From Gammaproteobacteria bacterium (lineage in GTDB: Bacteria; Pseudomonadota; Gammaproteobacteria; Eutrophobiales; Eutrophobiaceae), in contig SCUJ01000005.1 of assembly GCA_004297165.1 (NCBI GenBank), positions 124,001 through 188,000 on the forward strand: DNA of 64,000 nt. Reading direction: 5' to 3'. Positions 1 to 10,192 of this stretch are shown here, in pieces. The notes under the pieces were generated by a model that had not been told where the DNA came from, ran no database searches, and was given only the letters and a program-made list of their open reading frames with translations. Each line of letters starts with the position of its first letter. The stretch's first letter is position 1. The position numbers were made by a program, and so were the translations under genes.

Positions 1-1154
1 ACAATCTCCTGCGGGACAAGAATATCGGCAAGTACATCGTCCCCATCGTTCCCGACGAGGCCCGGACCTTCGGCATGGAGGGCATGTTCCGGCAGCTCGG
101 GATCTATTCCTCCGTGGGCCAGCTCTACGAGCCCGTCGACAGCGATCAGGTCATGTATTACCGCGAGGACAAGAGCGGGCAGATCCTCGAGGAAGGCATC
201 AACGAGGCCGGGGCCTTTTCCTCGTGGATGGCGGCGGGGACTGCCTATAAATTTCACCGGGTCACGATGATCCCGTTCTACATCTATTACTCCATGTTCG
301 GTTTCCAGCGGGTCGGCGACCTGGCCTGGGCCGCGGGCGACATCCGCACGCGCGGCTTCCTCATCGGCGGCACCGCCGGACGCACCACCCTGGCGGGCGA
401 GGGACTGCAACACCAGGATGGGCACAGCCATATCCTGGCCTCCACCATCCCGAATTGCGTGAGTTATGACCCGACCTACGCCCATGAACTCGCCGTGATC
501 ATCCACGCCGGCCTGAAACGGATGTTCGAGCAGCAAGAGGATGTCTATTACTACATCACCGTGATGAACGAGAATTACGTCCACCCGGCCATGCCGAAAG
601 GTTGCGAGGAAGGCATCCTCAAGGGGATGTACCTGCTGCACAAGGGCGCGGCCGGCGGCAATACCGTGCAACTGCTGGGCTCAGGCGCCATCCTGCGCGA
701 GGTGATCGCCGCGGGCGAATTGCTGGCCCGGGACTTCAGCATCCCGGCGAATATCTGGAGCGTCACCAGTTTCAACGAGCTGCGGCGCGAGGGTCTCGCC
801 ATGGAGCGCTGGAACATGCTGCACCCGGAAAGCGCCCCGCGCACACCCTGGGTAACGCGCTGTCTGGCGGACTACGCGGGGCCGGTCGTGGCCGCCACCG
901 ATTACATGAAGGCCTATGCCGATCAGATCCGGCCCTATGTCCCGCATCGTTACAAGGTCCTGGGCACGGACGGTTTCGGCCGCAGCGACACCAGAGAAAA
1001 ACTGCGGCGCTTCTTCGAGGTGAACCGCTATTACATCGCGGTCGCCGCGCTCAAGGCGCTGGTGGATGAAGGCCGGATAGAGGACCGCCGGGTGACCGAG
1101 GCCATCAGGAAATACGGCATCGATCCGGAGAAACCCGATCCGGTGACGGTCTGA
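1..1154 (+). CDS. aceE: Pyruvate dehydrogenase E1 component, C-terminal part (5' end outside window)
   Basis: The reading frame is open from base 3 and has no start in the window, so this is the 3' end of a longer gene. It matches the C-terminal third of the homodimeric AceE type of E1, which decarboxylates pyruvate with thiamine diphosphate and acetylates the lipoyl groups of E2. Family-typical stretches include [15 protein letters not shown] near the left edge, then [21 protein letters not shown] and, near the end, [20 protein letters not shown]. The aceF gene starts 13 bases after the stop, as expected for one operon. About 384 residues are visible of a family that is usually near 890 residues long. 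Nothing looks broken. Confidence 0.97.
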   Translation, partial: NLLRDKNIGKYIVPIVPDEARTFGMEGMFRQLGIYSSVGQLYEPVDSDQVMYYREDKSGQILEEGINEAGAFSSWMAAGTAYKFHRVTMIPFYIYYSMFGFQRVGDLAWAAGDIRTRGFLIGGTAGRTTLAGEGLQHQDGHSHILASTIPNCVSYDPTYAHELAVIIHAGLKRMFEQQEDVYYYITVMNENYVHPAMPKGCEEGILKGMYLLHKGAAGGNTVQLLGSGAILREVIAAGELLARDFSIPANIWSVTSFNELRREGLAMERWNMLHPESAPRTPWVTRCLADYAGPVVAATDYMKAYADQIRPYVPHRYKVLGTDGFGRSDTREKLRRFFEVNRYYIAVAALKALVDEGRIEDRRVTEAIRKYGIDPEKPDPVTV

Positions 1155-1167
1155 AGGACATCCCAAG

Positions 1168-2469
1168 GTGACCACATTACATGAAGTCCGGGTGCCGGAT
1201 ATTGGCGACATCAAGAGCGTCGAGGTCATCGACATCCTGGTCAAGCCGGGCGATCAGGTCAGGATAGAAGACCCGTTGCTCACCCTGGAGAGCGACAAGG
1301 CGACCATGGACATCCCCTCGCCGGCCGCGGGCGTGATCCGGGAGATCAAGGTGGGCGTCGGCGACAAGGTCGCGGAAGGAACCTTCATTTTGGTGCTGGA
1401 GGAAACAGCCGGCGTTGCCCCGCCGAAGACCATCGCGCCCGCAGCGCCGCCTGCGCCACAGCAGGCGCCGGTGAAACCTGAACCCGAGCCGGTACGCGAG
1501 TTGTTCACCCCGCGGCCGCCGCCCGCTGCGCCAGGCGGCGCGATCACGGTGGGCGGGAGCCGGACAGCGCAGGCCCATGCCAGTCCTTCGGTGCGGAAAT
1601 TCGCCCGCGAACTGGGCGTCGATCTCGGTCTCGTTACCGGCAGCGGTCGCAAGGGTCGCATTCTGAAAGAGGATGTCATGGCCTTCACCAAGGCCGTGAT
1701 GTCCGGCCAGCATGTCTTCGCCAGCGCGCGTAGCGGCGTCATGCCGGAGATCCCGGCCATCGACTTCTCCCGTTTCGGACCGATCCACACCCAACCGCTT
1801 ACCCGTATCAGGATCCTCGGCGGCCAGAACCTGGTGCGCAGTTGGAGCAGCGCGCCCCAGGTCACTCATTTCGAGGAAGGGGATATCACGGACCTCGAGG
1901 CTTTGCGGAAGGAACGCACCAACGAGATGAAACCGGGCGTCAAACTCACCCTGCTCGCCTTCCTGATCAAGGCCGCCGTGGCGGCGCTCGGCAAGTTTCC
2001 GGAATTCAATGCCTCCCTCGACCCCGGCGGTGAAACGCTGATCTACAAGGATTACTTTCATATCGGCTTCGCGGTGAACACCGATACCGGGTTGATGGTA
2101 CCGGTCATCCGGGATGTGGATCAAAAGGGCATCCCCGCCATCGCGGAGGAACTGATGGATCTCTCGGCGAAGGCGCGCAGCCGCCGGATCAGGCCCGATG
2201 AGATGCAGGGCGGCTGTTTCACCATCTCCAGCCTCGGCCATATCGGGGGGACTGGCTTCACGCCCATCGTCAACACTCCGGAGGTCGCCATCCTCGGGAT
2301 CTCGCGGGCCGCCATGAAACCTGTCTACAACGACGGCGGTTTTCAGCCCCGGCTGATCCTGCCGCTTTCGCTTTCCTATGACCATCGGGTCATCGACGGC
2401 GTCGCGGCGGCGGAATTCGCCCGTTTCCTCGGAAATTCGCTCAAGGACCCCGGGCGCTTCCTGATATAG
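1168..2469 (+). CDS. aceF: Dihydrolipoamide acetyltransferase, E2 of pyruvate dehydrogenase
   Basis: E2 core of the pyruvate dehydrogenase complex, moving the acetyl group from lipoamide to CoA. The 433-residue protein has a single lipoyl domain (residues about 4-78, lipoylated Lys44 in ESDKATMD). A Pro/Ala-rich linker follows, then a peripheral-subunit-binding domain (about 130-170, [15 protein letters not shown] and [11 protein letters not shown]) and the acetyltransferase domain to the end. The catalytic motif SYDHRVIDG gives His406 and Asp410. Enterobacterial AceF has three lipoyl domains, so one domain here is simpler but common in other bacteria. The GTG start follows a GAAGGA sequence and sits 13 bases after aceE. 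No lpd (E3) gene follows, so E3 must be encoded elsewhere. Confidence 0.96.
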   Translation: MTTLHEVRVPDIGDIKSVEVIDILVKPGDQVRIEDPLLTLESDKATMDIPSPAAGVIREIKVGVGDKVAEGTFILVLEETAGVAPPKTIAPAAPPAPQQAPVKPEPEPVRELFTPRPPPAAPGGAITVGGSRTAQAHASPSVRKFARELGVDLGLVTGSGRKGRILKEDVMAFTKAVMSGQHVFASARSGVMPEIPAIDFSRFGPIHTQPLTRIRILGGQNLVRSWSSAPQVTHFEEGDITDLEALRKERTNEMKPGVKLTLLAFLIKAAVAALGKFPEFNASLDPGGETLIYKDYFHIGFAVNTDTGLMVPVIRDVDQKGIPAIAEELMDLSAKARSRRIRPDEMQGGCFTISSLGHIGGTGFTPIVNTPEVAILGISRAAMKPVYNDGGFQPRLILPLSLSYDHRVIDGVAAAEFARFLGNSLKDPGRFLI

Positions 2470-2516
2470 TTATCGCAGTAATGTCGTAGTAATTCTTAAA
2501 TCTCTGGGAGAGAACC

Positions 2517-3704
2517 ATGACCAACAAAAATGATGTATTCGTCCTCAGCGCGGTGCGCACCGCCGTCGGCACTTATGGCGGCAGCCTGAAAAGCACGGGC
2601 CCCGCGGAATTGTCCGCGCGCGTGACCGCGGAGGCCCTGAAGCGTTCGGGCCTCGACGCCGAGGACATCCAGCACTCGGTCTTCGGCAACGTGGTGCAGA
2701 CCGAGCCGCAGGACCTTTACCTCGGGCGGGTCGCGGCCATCAAGGCCGGCCTGCCTGTCGCGACGCCGGCCTTCACCCTCAACCGGCTCTGCGGCAGCGG
2801 CCTGCAGGCGATCGTTTCGGCGGCCCAACTGATCATGCTGGGGGATGCGGAGACGGCGGTGGCTGGCGGCGCGGAAAACATGAGCATGTCGCCCTACTGG
2901 AGCACCGGCATGCGCTGGGGTCAGCGCATGGGCGACGGCAAGATGATCGATATCATGAACGCCGCCCTGCATGACCCATTCCATAACATCCACATGGGCG
3001 TCACGGCGGAGAATGTCGCGGAGAAGTTCAAGATCACCCGCGAGGAACAGGATGCCTACGCCGTCCTGAGCCACCAGCGCGCGGCCAATGCCGTCAAAGA
3101 GGGTTATTTCAAAGGCCAGATTCACCCGATCGAGGTGAAGGCCGGCAAAAAGGTCAGCATCTTCGATACCGACGAGCACTTCCGTCCCGATGCCAAGGTC
3201 GAGGACCTCGCGCGTCTGGCAACCGTTTTCAAGCCGGGCGGAACGGTGACCGCGGGCAACGCCTCGGGATTGAACGACGGTGCGGCGGCGGTCATCCTGG
3301 CCGACGAGAAATACGCCGCGAAGAAAAACCTGAAACCGGTTGCGCGTCTCGTCGCCTACGCCCATGCCGGCGTGGCGCCGGAGCTCATGGGGATCGGACC
3401 CGTACCCGCGGTGCAGAAGGTGATGGCGAAGGCCGGACTCAAGATTGCGGACATGGCCGTGATCGAGGCCAACGAGGCCTTCGCCGCTCAGGCCCTTGCC
3501 GTCATGAAGGAACTCGACCTGCCGAAGGACCGCACCAATCCCAACGGCAGCGGGATCTCGCTCGGTCACCCCATCGGCGCGACCGGTTGCATCATCACCG
3601 TGAAGGCCATCCACGAGTTGCACCGGATCGGCGGCAAATATGCGTTGGTCACGATGTGCATCGGTGGCGGCCAGGGCATCGCGGCGATCTTCGAACGCCT
3701 CTGA
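2517..3704 (+). CDS. Acetyl-CoA acetyltransferase / beta-ketothiolase (thiolase II)
   Basis: A 395-residue thiolase that condenses or cleaves acyl-CoA thioesters. The acyl-accepting Cys92 lies in [11 protein letters not shown], His351 in [10 protein letters not shown] and the second catalytic Cys381 in MCIGGGQG. This is the full set for an active thiolase, at the usual length. The sequence resembles the PhaA/BktB group, some of which accept propionyl-CoA, but substrate range cannot be read from the sequence. A GGGAGAG ribosome-binding site precedes the ATG. The gene lies between the pyruvate dehydrogenase genes and the 2-methylcitrate genes. That fits either beta-oxidation supplying propionyl-CoA and acetyl-CoA, or a ketothiolase step drawing on both pools. 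The 47-base gap after aceF could still be one transcript. Confidence 0.93.
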   Translation: MTNKNDVFVLSAVRTAVGTYGGSLKSTGPAELSARVTAEALKRSGLDAEDIQHSVFGNVVQTEPQDLYLGRVAAIKAGLPVATPAFTLNRLCGSGLQAIVSAAQLIMLGDAETAVAGGAENMSMSPYWSTGMRWGQRMGDGKMIDIMNAALHDPFHNIHMGVTAENVAEKFKITREEQDAYAVLSHQRAANAVKEGYFKGQIHPIEVKAGKKVSIFDTDEHFRPDAKVEDLARLATVFKPGGTVTAGNASGLNDGAAAVILADEKYAAKKNLKPVARLVAYAHAGVAPELMGIGPVPAVQKVMAKAGLKIADMAVIEANEAFAAQALAVMKELDLPKDRTNPNGSGISLGHPIGATGCIITVKAIHELHRIGGKYALVTMCIGGGQGIAAIFERL

Positions 3705-3721
3705 TCGGCGGGAATACACTC

Positions 3722-4597
3722 ATGACCGGGAGTGCGGGCGCGCGGTTCCGCCAGTCGGTGCGGGAACACCGGCCGCTGCAAGTGGTAGGAACGATCAACG
3801 CCATGGCCGCACGGATCGCCGAGCGCGCCGGGCACAAGGCGATCTACCTCTCCGGCGGCGGCCTCGCGGCCAACTCCCTCGGTCTCCCCGATCTCGGTAT
3901 CAGTCAACTGGAGGATGTGCTCGTCGAGGTCCGCCGCATCACGGACGCCTGCGCCCTGCCGCTGCTCGTAGACGCGGACACCGGTTTTGGCGGGGCCTTC
4001 AATATCGCCCGCACCGTGCGCAGTCTGATCAAGGCAGGCGCGGCGGGTATGCACATCGAGGACCAGGTCGCCGCCAAACGCTGCGGCCACCGGCCCAACA
4101 AGGCCATCGTCACGCGGGCGGAGATGGTGGACCGCATCAAGGCCACCGTGGATGCCCGTACGGACGACCAATTCGTCATCATGGCGCGCAGCGATGCCCT
4201 GGCGCAGGAAGGCATGCCGTCACTGCTGGATCGGTGCCAGGCCTGTATCGAGGCGGGCGCGGACATGATCTTCCCCGAGGCCGTGGGCACACTGGAGCAA
4301 TACCGGGAGATCCGCGCGTCCCTCGAAGTCCCGATCCTCGCCAACATCACCGAGTTCGGCATGACCCCGCTGTTCTCGACACCGGAGCTTGGCGCGGCGG
4401 GTGTGGATATCGTGCTCTATTGCTGCGGCGCCTACCGCGCCATGAACAAAGCGGCGCAAATCTTTTACGAGACATTGCTGCGGGACGGCCATCAACGCAA
4501 TGTCCTTCCGGCGATGCAGACCCGCGAGGAGCTGTACGCCATCCTCGATTACCATGCCTATGAACAGAAACTGGATGAACTATTTTCTAAAGGGTAA
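3722..4597 (+). CDS. prpB: 2-methylisocitrate lyase
   Basis: Cleaves 2-methylisocitrate to pyruvate and succinate, the last step of the 2-methylcitrate cycle. The 291-residue protein has the catalytic Cys121 in [13 protein letters not shown] and the metal-binding aspartates Asp84 and Asp86 in [10 protein letters not shown]. Long stretches such as [16 protein letters not shown] match enterobacterial PrpB. The frame stays open 5' into the thiolase gene, but the ATG at 3722 gives the family N-terminus and sits 17 bases after the thiolase stop. The small gap to prpC (6 bases) points to one operon. PrpB is told from isocitrate lyase by its shorter length and by the KRCGH signature. Confidence 0.96.
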   Translation: MTGSAGARFRQSVREHRPLQVVGTINAMAARIAERAGHKAIYLSGGGLAANSLGLPDLGISQLEDVLVEVRRITDACALPLLVDADTGFGGAFNIARTVRSLIKAGAAGMHIEDQVAAKRCGHRPNKAIVTRAEMVDRIKATVDARTDDQFVIMARSDALAQEGMPSLLDRCQACIEAGADMIFPEAVGTLEQYREIRASLEVPILANITEFGMTPLFSTPELGAAGVDIVLYCCGAYRAMNKAAQIFYETLLRDGHQRNVLPAMQTREELYAILDYHAYEQKLDELFSKG

Positions 4598-4603
4598 GCA
4601 CGA

Positions 4604-5752
4604 ATGAATACGACCACCCAGGCGCCCAAGGCCAAGAAATCCGTCGCCCTCTCCGGCGTCCCGGCGGGCAATACCGCCCTCTGCACGGTCGGACGGAGCG
4701 GCAATGACCTCCACTACCGCGGCTACGATATCCTCGATCTCGCCGAGGCCTGCGAGTTCGAGGAGATCGCCCACCTGTTGATCCACGGCAATCTGCCCAC
4801 TCGCCCCGAATTGGCCGCCTACCGGAATAAACTTCAGGGACTGCGTGATCTGCCGCCGGCAATGCGCGGCGTGTTGGAGCTGATCCCAGCCTCCGCCCAT
4901 CCGATGGATGTGTTGCGCACCGGCTGTTCGGCGCTGGGCACTGTTTTACCCGAGGGCACAGCGCAAGCGCCGGGCGAGGCCCGCGAGATCGCGGATCGCC
5001 TGCTGGCCTGCTTCGGTTCCATGCTGTGTTACTGGCACCAGTACAGCCACACCGGCAAACGCATCGAGACCGCCACCGCGGACGGCAGCATCGGCGCGCA
5101 CTTTCTCCACATGCTGCATGGCAAGCCGCCCTCCAACCTCTGGGTCAAGGCCATGCACATCTCGTTGATCCTCTACGCCGAGCACGAGTTCAACGCCTCG
5201 ACCTTCACGGCCAGGGTCATCGCCGGAACGGGATCCGACATCTACTCCGCCGTCACCGGGGCGATCGGGGCGCTCCGCGGGCCGAAGCACGGCGGGGCGA
5301 ACGAGGTCGCACTCGAGATCCAGGAGCGTTACACAGACCCGGATCAAGCAGAGGCCGACATCAAGCAACGCATCGCCCGCAAGGAGATCGTGATCGGCTT
5401 CGGCCATCCGGTCTATACCATCGCCGACCCGCGCAACACCGTGATCAAACGGCTGGCGAAACGACTCTCGGACGATCAGAACGACCACAAACTCTACGAC
5501 ATCGCCGCGCGCCTCGAAGCGGTGATGTGGCAGGAAAAGAAGATGTTCCCGAACCTCGACTGGTTCTCCGCGGTGGCCTATCACCTCATGGGGATACCGA
5601 CCGCGATGTTCACGCCGATCTTCGTGATGGCGCGCATCACCGGATGGGCCGCCCATATTCTGGAACAACGCGAGGACGGCAAGATCATCCGCCCGAGCGC
5701 CAATTACATCGGCCCGGAAAATCGCGCGTTTGTCCCCATCGAGCAGCGCTAA
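4604..5752 (+). CDS. prpC: 2-methylcitrate synthase
   Basis: Condenses propionyl-CoA with oxaloacetate to give 2-methylcitrate. The 382-residue protein has the citrate-synthase fold. Active-site regions are visible: [13 protein letters not shown] and [14 protein letters not shown] for the two histidines, and [13 protein letters not shown] for the catalytic Asp. The N-terminal run [15 protein letters not shown] and the short length match PrpC rather than housekeeping GltA, which is about 430 residues. The start follows AAGGGTAAG, a good ribosome-binding site. The gene sits 6 bases after prpB. Most PrpC enzymes keep some citrate synthase activity, so a dual role is possible. Confidence 0.95.
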   Translation: MNTTTQAPKAKKSVALSGVPAGNTALCTVGRSGNDLHYRGYDILDLAEACEFEEIAHLLIHGNLPTRPELAAYRNKLQGLRDLPPAMRGVLELIPASAHPMDVLRTGCSALGTVLPEGTAQAPGEAREIADRLLACFGSMLCYWHQYSHTGKRIETATADGSIGAHFLHMLHGKPPSNLWVKAMHISLILYAEHEFNASTFTARVIAGTGSDIYSAVTGAIGALRGPKHGGANEVALEIQERYTDPDQAEADIKQRIARKEIVIGFGHPVYTIADPRNTVIKRLAKRLSDDQNDHKLYDIAARLEAVMWQEKKMFPNLDWFSAVAYHLMGIPTAMFTPIFVMARITGWAAHILEQREDGKIIRPSANYIGPENRAFVPIEQR

Positions 5753-5785
5753 TGAAATACACCTAACCCATGGAGTGAAGATGTG

Positions 5786-6313
5786 ATGAAAAAATTACTG
5801 CCCCTTCTCACCCTTGCCGCATGTCTGGCGTTCCAAATGACTCAATCCGCATTCGCCGATAATGTTCAAACCACGGAGGCGACCCTGCTCGATCGGATCC
5901 AGATAGAGGATCTGATCAGCAATTATTACTGGGACATGACCTCCACCGGCAGGCATGAACTGTCCGAATATTATGTCGAGGAGGCGGTACTCGATGTGAA
6001 CGGCATCATATACAAGGGTCATGAAGCCATCCAGAGCGCCTACGCCCAGTCGGAAGGTGAGGCCGCGAGAGGCAAGATCCACATGTTGTTGAACAACCCC
6101 AAAATCCGGGTCAATGGCGATACCGCAACCGCTGAAACCGTCTGGACCGGCGTCATCTCCGACTCGGTAAGAGTGGCGCCCCGGTTGTTCGAACAGGGTC
6201 GCGAATTTGACGAGCTCGTGAAAAAGGATGGCCGCTGGTATTTCGTCAAACGCGTCATCACCAGCGATGCCGGTTTGCCGGAGAGCTACGACGAGACATA
6301 CAAGCAGCGGTAA
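5786..6313 (+). CDS. Exported SnoaL-like (NTF2-fold) protein inside the prp operon
   Basis: A protein of about 175 residues beginning MKKLLPLLTLAACLAF, a Sec signal peptide that probably ends near SAFADN. The mature part has the look of a SnoaL_4/NTF2-like alpha+beta barrel: a helix with LDRIQIEDLISNYYW, then AVLDVNGIIYKGHEAI, and the final strands DGRWYFVKRVITSD. Such domains are isomerases, hydratases or simple ligand-binding barrels, and no catalytic set can be assigned here. A GTG at 5783 is also in frame, but the ATG at 5786 is better spaced from GGAGTGAAG. An exported protein between prpC and prpD is unusual because the other products are cytoplasmic. It may have been inserted into the operon, or may act on a related exported substrate. 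Confidence 0.8.
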   Translation: MKKLLPLLTLAACLAFQMTQSAFADNVQTTEATLLDRIQIEDLISNYYWDMTSTGRHELSEYYVEEAVLDVNGIIYKGHEAIQSAYAQSEGEAARGKIHMLLNNPKIRVNGDTATAETVWTGVISDSVRVAPRLFEQGREFDELVKKDGRWYFVKRVITSDAGLPESYDETYKQR

Positions 6314-6319
6314 TCGCCT

Positions 6320-7759
6320 ATGAGCCACATGGGCATCCGCGACGCCAGCCGTCCGGCGCCAGATCAATTATTGCAGGACATCGCCGATTACGTGCTGAAC
6401 TTCCGGGCGGATGGGCGGGAAGCGCGGGAGACGGCGCGTTACTGCCTCATGGACACCCTGGGCTGCGGCATCCTGGCGCTGAACTACCCGGCCTGCGCGC
6501 GTCTGTTGGGCCCGGTGGTTCCAGGTGCGGAGATGGCGAACGGCGCGCGGGTCCCCGGAACGTCATATCAACTCGATCCGGTCATGGCGGCCTTCAACAT
6601 CGGCGCGATGATCCGCTGGCTGGATTTCAATGACACCTGGCTCGCCGCCGAATGGGGCCATCCCTCGGACAATCTCGGCGGGATCCTCGCGGTCGCCGAT
6701 TATCTGTGCCGCAACGGTCAGCACAGTCTGAACATGGGCGATGTGCTCACGACGATGATCCAGGCCCACGAGATCCAGGGCGTGCTGGCCCTTGAGAACA
6801 GTTTCAACAGGGTCGGCCTCGATCATGTGCTGCTGGTGCGGATCGCCAGCACCGCGGTGATCACCCGCCTGCTCGGGGGTTCACGGGATCAGATCATCAA
6901 CGCCGTCTCCAATGCCTGGATCGACGGCGGCGCCTTGCGTACTTATCGCCATGCCCCGAACGCCGGCTCGCGCAAATCCTGGGCCGCGGGGGACGCCACC
7001 AGTCGTGCCGTGCGCCTGGCCTTCATCGCCCTGCGCGGCGAGATGGGCTATCCCTCGGCGCTCAGCGCCAAAAACTGGGGCTTTCAGGATGTGTTGTTCA
7101 AGGGACAGTCGCTGGCGGTAAAACAGCCATTCGCTTCGTATGTGATGGAGAATGTCCTCTTCAAGATCTCCTTCCCGGCGGAATTCCATGCGCAGACTGC
7201 CGTCGAAGCGGCGCTTATACTTCACCCGCGGGTCAAGAACCGGCTGGATGAGATCGCCTCCATTCACATCGAGACCCAGGAGGCCGGCGCGCGCATCATC
7301 GACAAGACCGGCCCGCTGGCGAATCCGGCGGACCGCGATCATTGCCTGCAATACATGATCGCCATCCCGCTCCTCTTCGGACGGCTCACGGCGGACGATT
7401 ACGAAGATGTCATCGCCGCCGATCCCCGCGTCGATCAACTGCGGGCAAAGATGCAGGTGAACGAGAACAAACAATTCAGCGTGGATTACCTGGACCCGCA
7501 GAAGCGCGCCATCGGCAATGCCATCACCATCCGTTTCATCGACGGCAGCAGCACCGAACGGGTTGAGGTCGGCTACCCCATCGGCCACCGCCGCCGCCGA
7601 GTCGAGGGCATCCCGGTCCTGATCGAGAAATTCAAGAACAATCTCGCCACCCGCTTCACTCCCGCGCAGGCGGATCGCATCCTGCAAGCCTGCGGGAATC
7701 AGAAGCAACTGGAGACGTTGCCGGTCAGCGATTTCATGGATCTGTGGATTGCCGAGTAG
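6320..7759 (+). CDS. prpD: 2-methylcitrate dehydratase
   Basis: Dehydrates 2-methylcitrate to 2-methyl-cis-aconitate without an iron-sulfur cluster, in the MmgE/PrpD family. The 479-residue product has family stretches such as [35 protein letters not shown] and [15 protein letters not shown], with [14 protein letters not shown] near the end. These match PrpD rather than the more distant MmgE/IDS-epimerase types. The ATG at 6320 is 6 bases after the SnoaL-like gene, so it is probably cotranscribed. No acnD or prpF is present, so the cycle here would use the PrpD route plus an ordinary aconitase for rehydration. Confidence 0.95.
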   Translation: MSHMGIRDASRPAPDQLLQDIADYVLNFRADGREARETARYCLMDTLGCGILALNYPACARLLGPVVPGAEMANGARVPGTSYQLDPVMAAFNIGAMIRWLDFNDTWLAAEWGHPSDNLGGILAVADYLCRNGQHSLNMGDVLTTMIQAHEIQGVLALENSFNRVGLDHVLLVRIASTAVITRLLGGSRDQIINAVSNAWIDGGALRTYRHAPNAGSRKSWAAGDATSRAVRLAFIALRGEMGYPSALSAKNWGFQDVLFKGQSLAVKQPFASYVMENVLFKISFPAEFHAQTAVEAALILHPRVKNRLDEIASIHIETQEAGARIIDKTGPLANPADRDHCLQYMIAIPLLFGRLTADDYEDVIAADPRVDQLRAKMQVNENKQFSVDYLDPQKRAIGNAITIRFIDGSSTERVEVGYPIGHRRRRVEGIPVLIEKFKNNLATRFTPAQADRILQACGNQKQLETLPVSDFMDLWIAE

Positions 7760-7805
7760 GGACTGGGTATAGAATGTCCGAAATAACAACATCAGGAAAT
7801 CCGCC

Positions 7806-9596
7806 ATGAGCATCCCCTACACCCCACCCCTTCGGGACATGCAATTCGCCCTGTTCGAACTCGCCGGATTGGAAGAGATAGCCAAACTGCCGGGTCTTGC
7901 GGATTCGGATCGGGAGACTCTGATCGCCGTACTGGAAGAGGCCGGCCGCTTCGGGAGCGAGGTGCTCGCGCCCGTCAATGCCATCGGGGATCAGCAGGGC
8001 ACGCGCGTGGAAGGGAAAAACGTGATCCCCGCCGAGGGCTTCGATGCAGCCTATCGGGCCTTCGTCGCGGCCGGCTGGCAGAGCCTGCCCTTCGATCCGG
8101 CCCGCGGCGGCCAGGGACTGCCGGTCTTGCTCTCCACGGCGGTGAACGAGATCTGGCTCTCGTCCAACATGGCCTTTTCGCTCTGCTGCATGCTGACGCT
8201 CGGAGCGGTGACCACCATCGAGACCCATGCCAGCGCGGCCTTGAAGGACCGTTTTCTGCGCAAGCTGATCTCCGGGGAATGGACGGCGACCATGGACCTC
8301 ACGGAGCCCCAGGCCGGTTCCGATCTCGCCGCCGTGAAGACCCGGGCCGAGCGCGCCGGGGACCACTATCTCATCACCGGGCAGAAGATCTTCATCACCT
8401 GGGGCGATCAGGATTTCAGCGAGAACATCATTCACCTCGTCCTCGCCCGCCTGCCCGACGGCCCGCCGGGCATCAAGGGGATCTCGCTGTTTCTCGTGCC
8501 GAAGTTCCTGGTGAAAGAGGACGGCGGCATCGGCGCGCGCAACGACTTCTATCCGGTCTCCGTCGAGCACAAGCTGGGGATCCGCGGCAGCCCCACCTGC
8601 GTCATGAGCTTTGGCGATCAGGGCGGCGCGGTCGGCTACCTGATCGGCAGGGAACACGAAGGCATCGGCTGCATGTTCACCATGATGAACCACGCCCGCA
8701 TCGACGTCGGCCTGCAAGGGCTCGGCAACAGCGAACGCGCCTTTCGGCTCGCGCTCGCGTATGCGAAGGAACGGGTGCAGGGCACATCGCCCGGACAACC
8801 CGGCCGGGTAACGATCATCCGCCATCCCGATGTGCGCCGGATGCTGATGCTGATGAAGGCCGGGACCGAGGCCATGCGCGCCTTCGCCTACTCCACCACC
8901 GCCACGCTGGATCGGATCCATCACGATCCGGATCCCGAGGCGCGCGCCTGGCATGAAACCCGCTGCGCCCTGCTGACGCCGGTGCTCAAGGGCTGGTGCA
9001 CCGAACTCGGCCAGGAACTCTGCTCCCTTGGCGTCCAGGTGCATGGCGGCATGGGCTATATCGAGGAGACTGGCGCGGCGCAGTTCCTGCGCGACGTGCG
9101 GATCACCAACATCTTCGAAGGGACCACCGGCATACAGGCCATGGACCTCGTGGGCCGGAAGGTGATCAAGGATAACGCCAGGGCCCTGAACGAACTCATC
9201 GCGGAGATGCAGGCCGTGTCCACGCAACTTGCCGGATTGCATATCGAAGGTTACGCCCAGAGTCAGGGACATTTCCTCGCCGGCATCGCCGTGCTGACCA
9301 AGGCCCGCGACTGGCTGCTCGCGAATTACACCGCGGACATCAACGCCCCGGGCGCTGTCTGTTTCAATTTCCTCATGCTGCTCGGCACGGTCTGCGGTGC
9401 CTGGCAGATGAACCGCGCCGCCATTATCGCCAAATCCAAAGTGGATGTCGGCGAGGACCCCGACGGCTTCTACCGCGCCAAACTCGTAACGGCCCGGTTC
9501 TATGGTGAACACTTCACCCCGCGGGTGCATGGCTACTTCCAGACGCTGTGCGCGGGGTCGGAGAGCATCATGGCGCTCGCGGAGGAGGAGTTCTGA
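7806..9596 (+). CDS. Acyl-CoA dehydrogenase, long form with extra C-terminal domain
   Basis: FAD-dependent oxidation of an acyl-CoA to the 2-enoyl-CoA. At 596 residues it belongs to the long subgroup with an added C-terminal helical domain, which includes DmdC-like and FadE5-like enzymes. The FAD/substrate motif MDLTEPQAGSDLAAVKT is near residue 165. The catalytic glutamate is about residue 438 in NIFEGTTGIQAMDL, followed by the extra domain. The position after prpD suggests an acyl-CoA whose breakdown yields propionyl-CoA, for example odd-chain, branched or 3-methylmercaptopropionyl-CoA. Which of these it is cannot be told from the sequence. There are 46 bases between prpD and this ATG. Confidence 0.93.
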   Translation: MSIPYTPPLRDMQFALFELAGLEEIAKLPGLADSDRETLIAVLEEAGRFGSEVLAPVNAIGDQQGTRVEGKNVIPAEGFDAAYRAFVAAGWQSLPFDPARGGQGLPVLLSTAVNEIWLSSNMAFSLCCMLTLGAVTTIETHASAALKDRFLRKLISGEWTATMDLTEPQAGSDLAAVKTRAERAGDHYLITGQKIFITWGDQDFSENIIHLVLARLPDGPPGIKGISLFLVPKFLVKEDGGIGARNDFYPVSVEHKLGIRGSPTCVMSFGDQGGAVGYLIGREHEGIGCMFTMMNHARIDVGLQGLGNSERAFRLALAYAKERVQGTSPGQPGRVTIIRHPDVRRMLMLMKAGTEAMRAFAYSTTATLDRIHHDPDPEARAWHETRCALLTPVLKGWCTELGQELCSLGVQVHGGMGYIEETGAAQFLRDVRITNIFEGTTGIQAMDLVGRKVIKDNARALNELIAEMQAVSTQLAGLHIEGYAQSQGHFLAGIAVLTKARDWLLANYTADINAPGAVCFNFLMLLGTVCGAWQMNRAAIIAKSKVDVGEDPDGFYRAKLVTARFYGEHFTPRVHGYFQTLCAGSESIMALAEEEF

Positions 9597-10015
9597 TAGA
9601 TGCCAGAATCAAGGCACGTTTCGCCATCAATGTCCTCGAAAACGACAAGCGTGAACTTCTGCTGCTGAAACGCAGCCCTCATCTGGAACTAGCGCCCGCG
9701 CTGTGGGGCTTCCCCGCCGGACACATCGAGACAGGCGAAACCCCGGAGCAATGCGCGCTGCGCGAATTGCGAGAGGAGATTGGACCGGATCACGATATCG
9801 AATTGGTCGCTACCGCGGGCCCCGTGCCGGATTCGAACTTCGGCGGGATCTACCGCTTCTGGCTTTACCATTACCGCTGGCGCTCCGGCGTCGTCATCCT
9901 CAACCGGGAGCACACAGAGTATGCGTGGGTCGATCAGGCAGCGCTGTCCCGCTATCCCCTGATGCACGGCATAGAGGAAGACCTCCGGTATCTCGGGATC
10001 TGGGCGAATGGTTAA
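9548..10015 (+). CDS. Nudix hydrolase
   Basis: Hydrolyses a nucleoside diphosphate linked to another group; the substrate cannot be told. The Nudix box is clear: GHIETGETPEQCALRELREE followed by IG fits GX5EX7REUXEEXGU except that Pro replaces the last hydrophobic residue. The flanking LWGFPAGHIETG is also typical. The start is uncertain. The only in-frame ATG (9548) lies 49 bases inside the acyl-CoA dehydrogenase gene. A strong GGAGGAGGAG at 9581-9590 lies just ahead of an in-frame CTG at 9593, so the true protein may be about 140 residues. Overlap with the upstream gene suggests translational coupling. Confidence 0.85.
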   Translation: MRGVGEHHGARGGGVLIDARIKARFAINVLENDKRELLLLKRSPHLELAPALWGFPAGHIETGETPEQCALRELREEIGPDHDIELVATAGPVPDSNFGGIYRFWLYHYRWRSGVVILNREHTEYAWVDQAALSRYPLMHGIEEDLRYLGIWANG

Positions 10016-10171
10016 GGCTTGATTTTGTGTGAATGCTGACTATGCTTACTCGCATCTTACATTACTGTTTGCTGTGTTTTTCCAGGCTCACTGCATGATT
10101 AGAAAAAGACTGCCATTTTATCAACGCACAAAAGACATAAATAAAAACAGCTTTTGGGCCATCTACTAATA

Positions 10172-10178
10172 GTTAGGC
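10172..10178 (+). other. GTTAGGC core site, possible integron cassette boundary
   Basis: GTTAGGC fits the GTTRRRY core used by integron integrases and lies 15 bases before the start of the isolated AT-rich gene at 10193. The heptamer alone is common by chance and another copy lies inside the TpsA gene. It counts only together with the attC-like structure after that gene. The 177 bases between the Nudix gene and 10193 are AT-rich, and no gene is seen there. Confidence 0.3.
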
Positions 10179-10192
10179 GGAAAACCGTAAAG

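Noticed and set aside
2496-3719. Long open frame on the minus strand across the thiolase gene
   Set aside because: It mirrors the codon bias of the real gene on the other strand and has no family features.
5781-5786. ATG at 5781 as start of the SnoaL-like gene
   Set aside because: It is followed at once by TGA; the in-frame ATG at 5786 gives the signal peptide.
7734-9530. 598-codon minus-strand frame across the acyl-CoA dehydrogenase gene
   Set aside because: High-GC antisense shadow; the plus-strand protein has all catalytic motifs.
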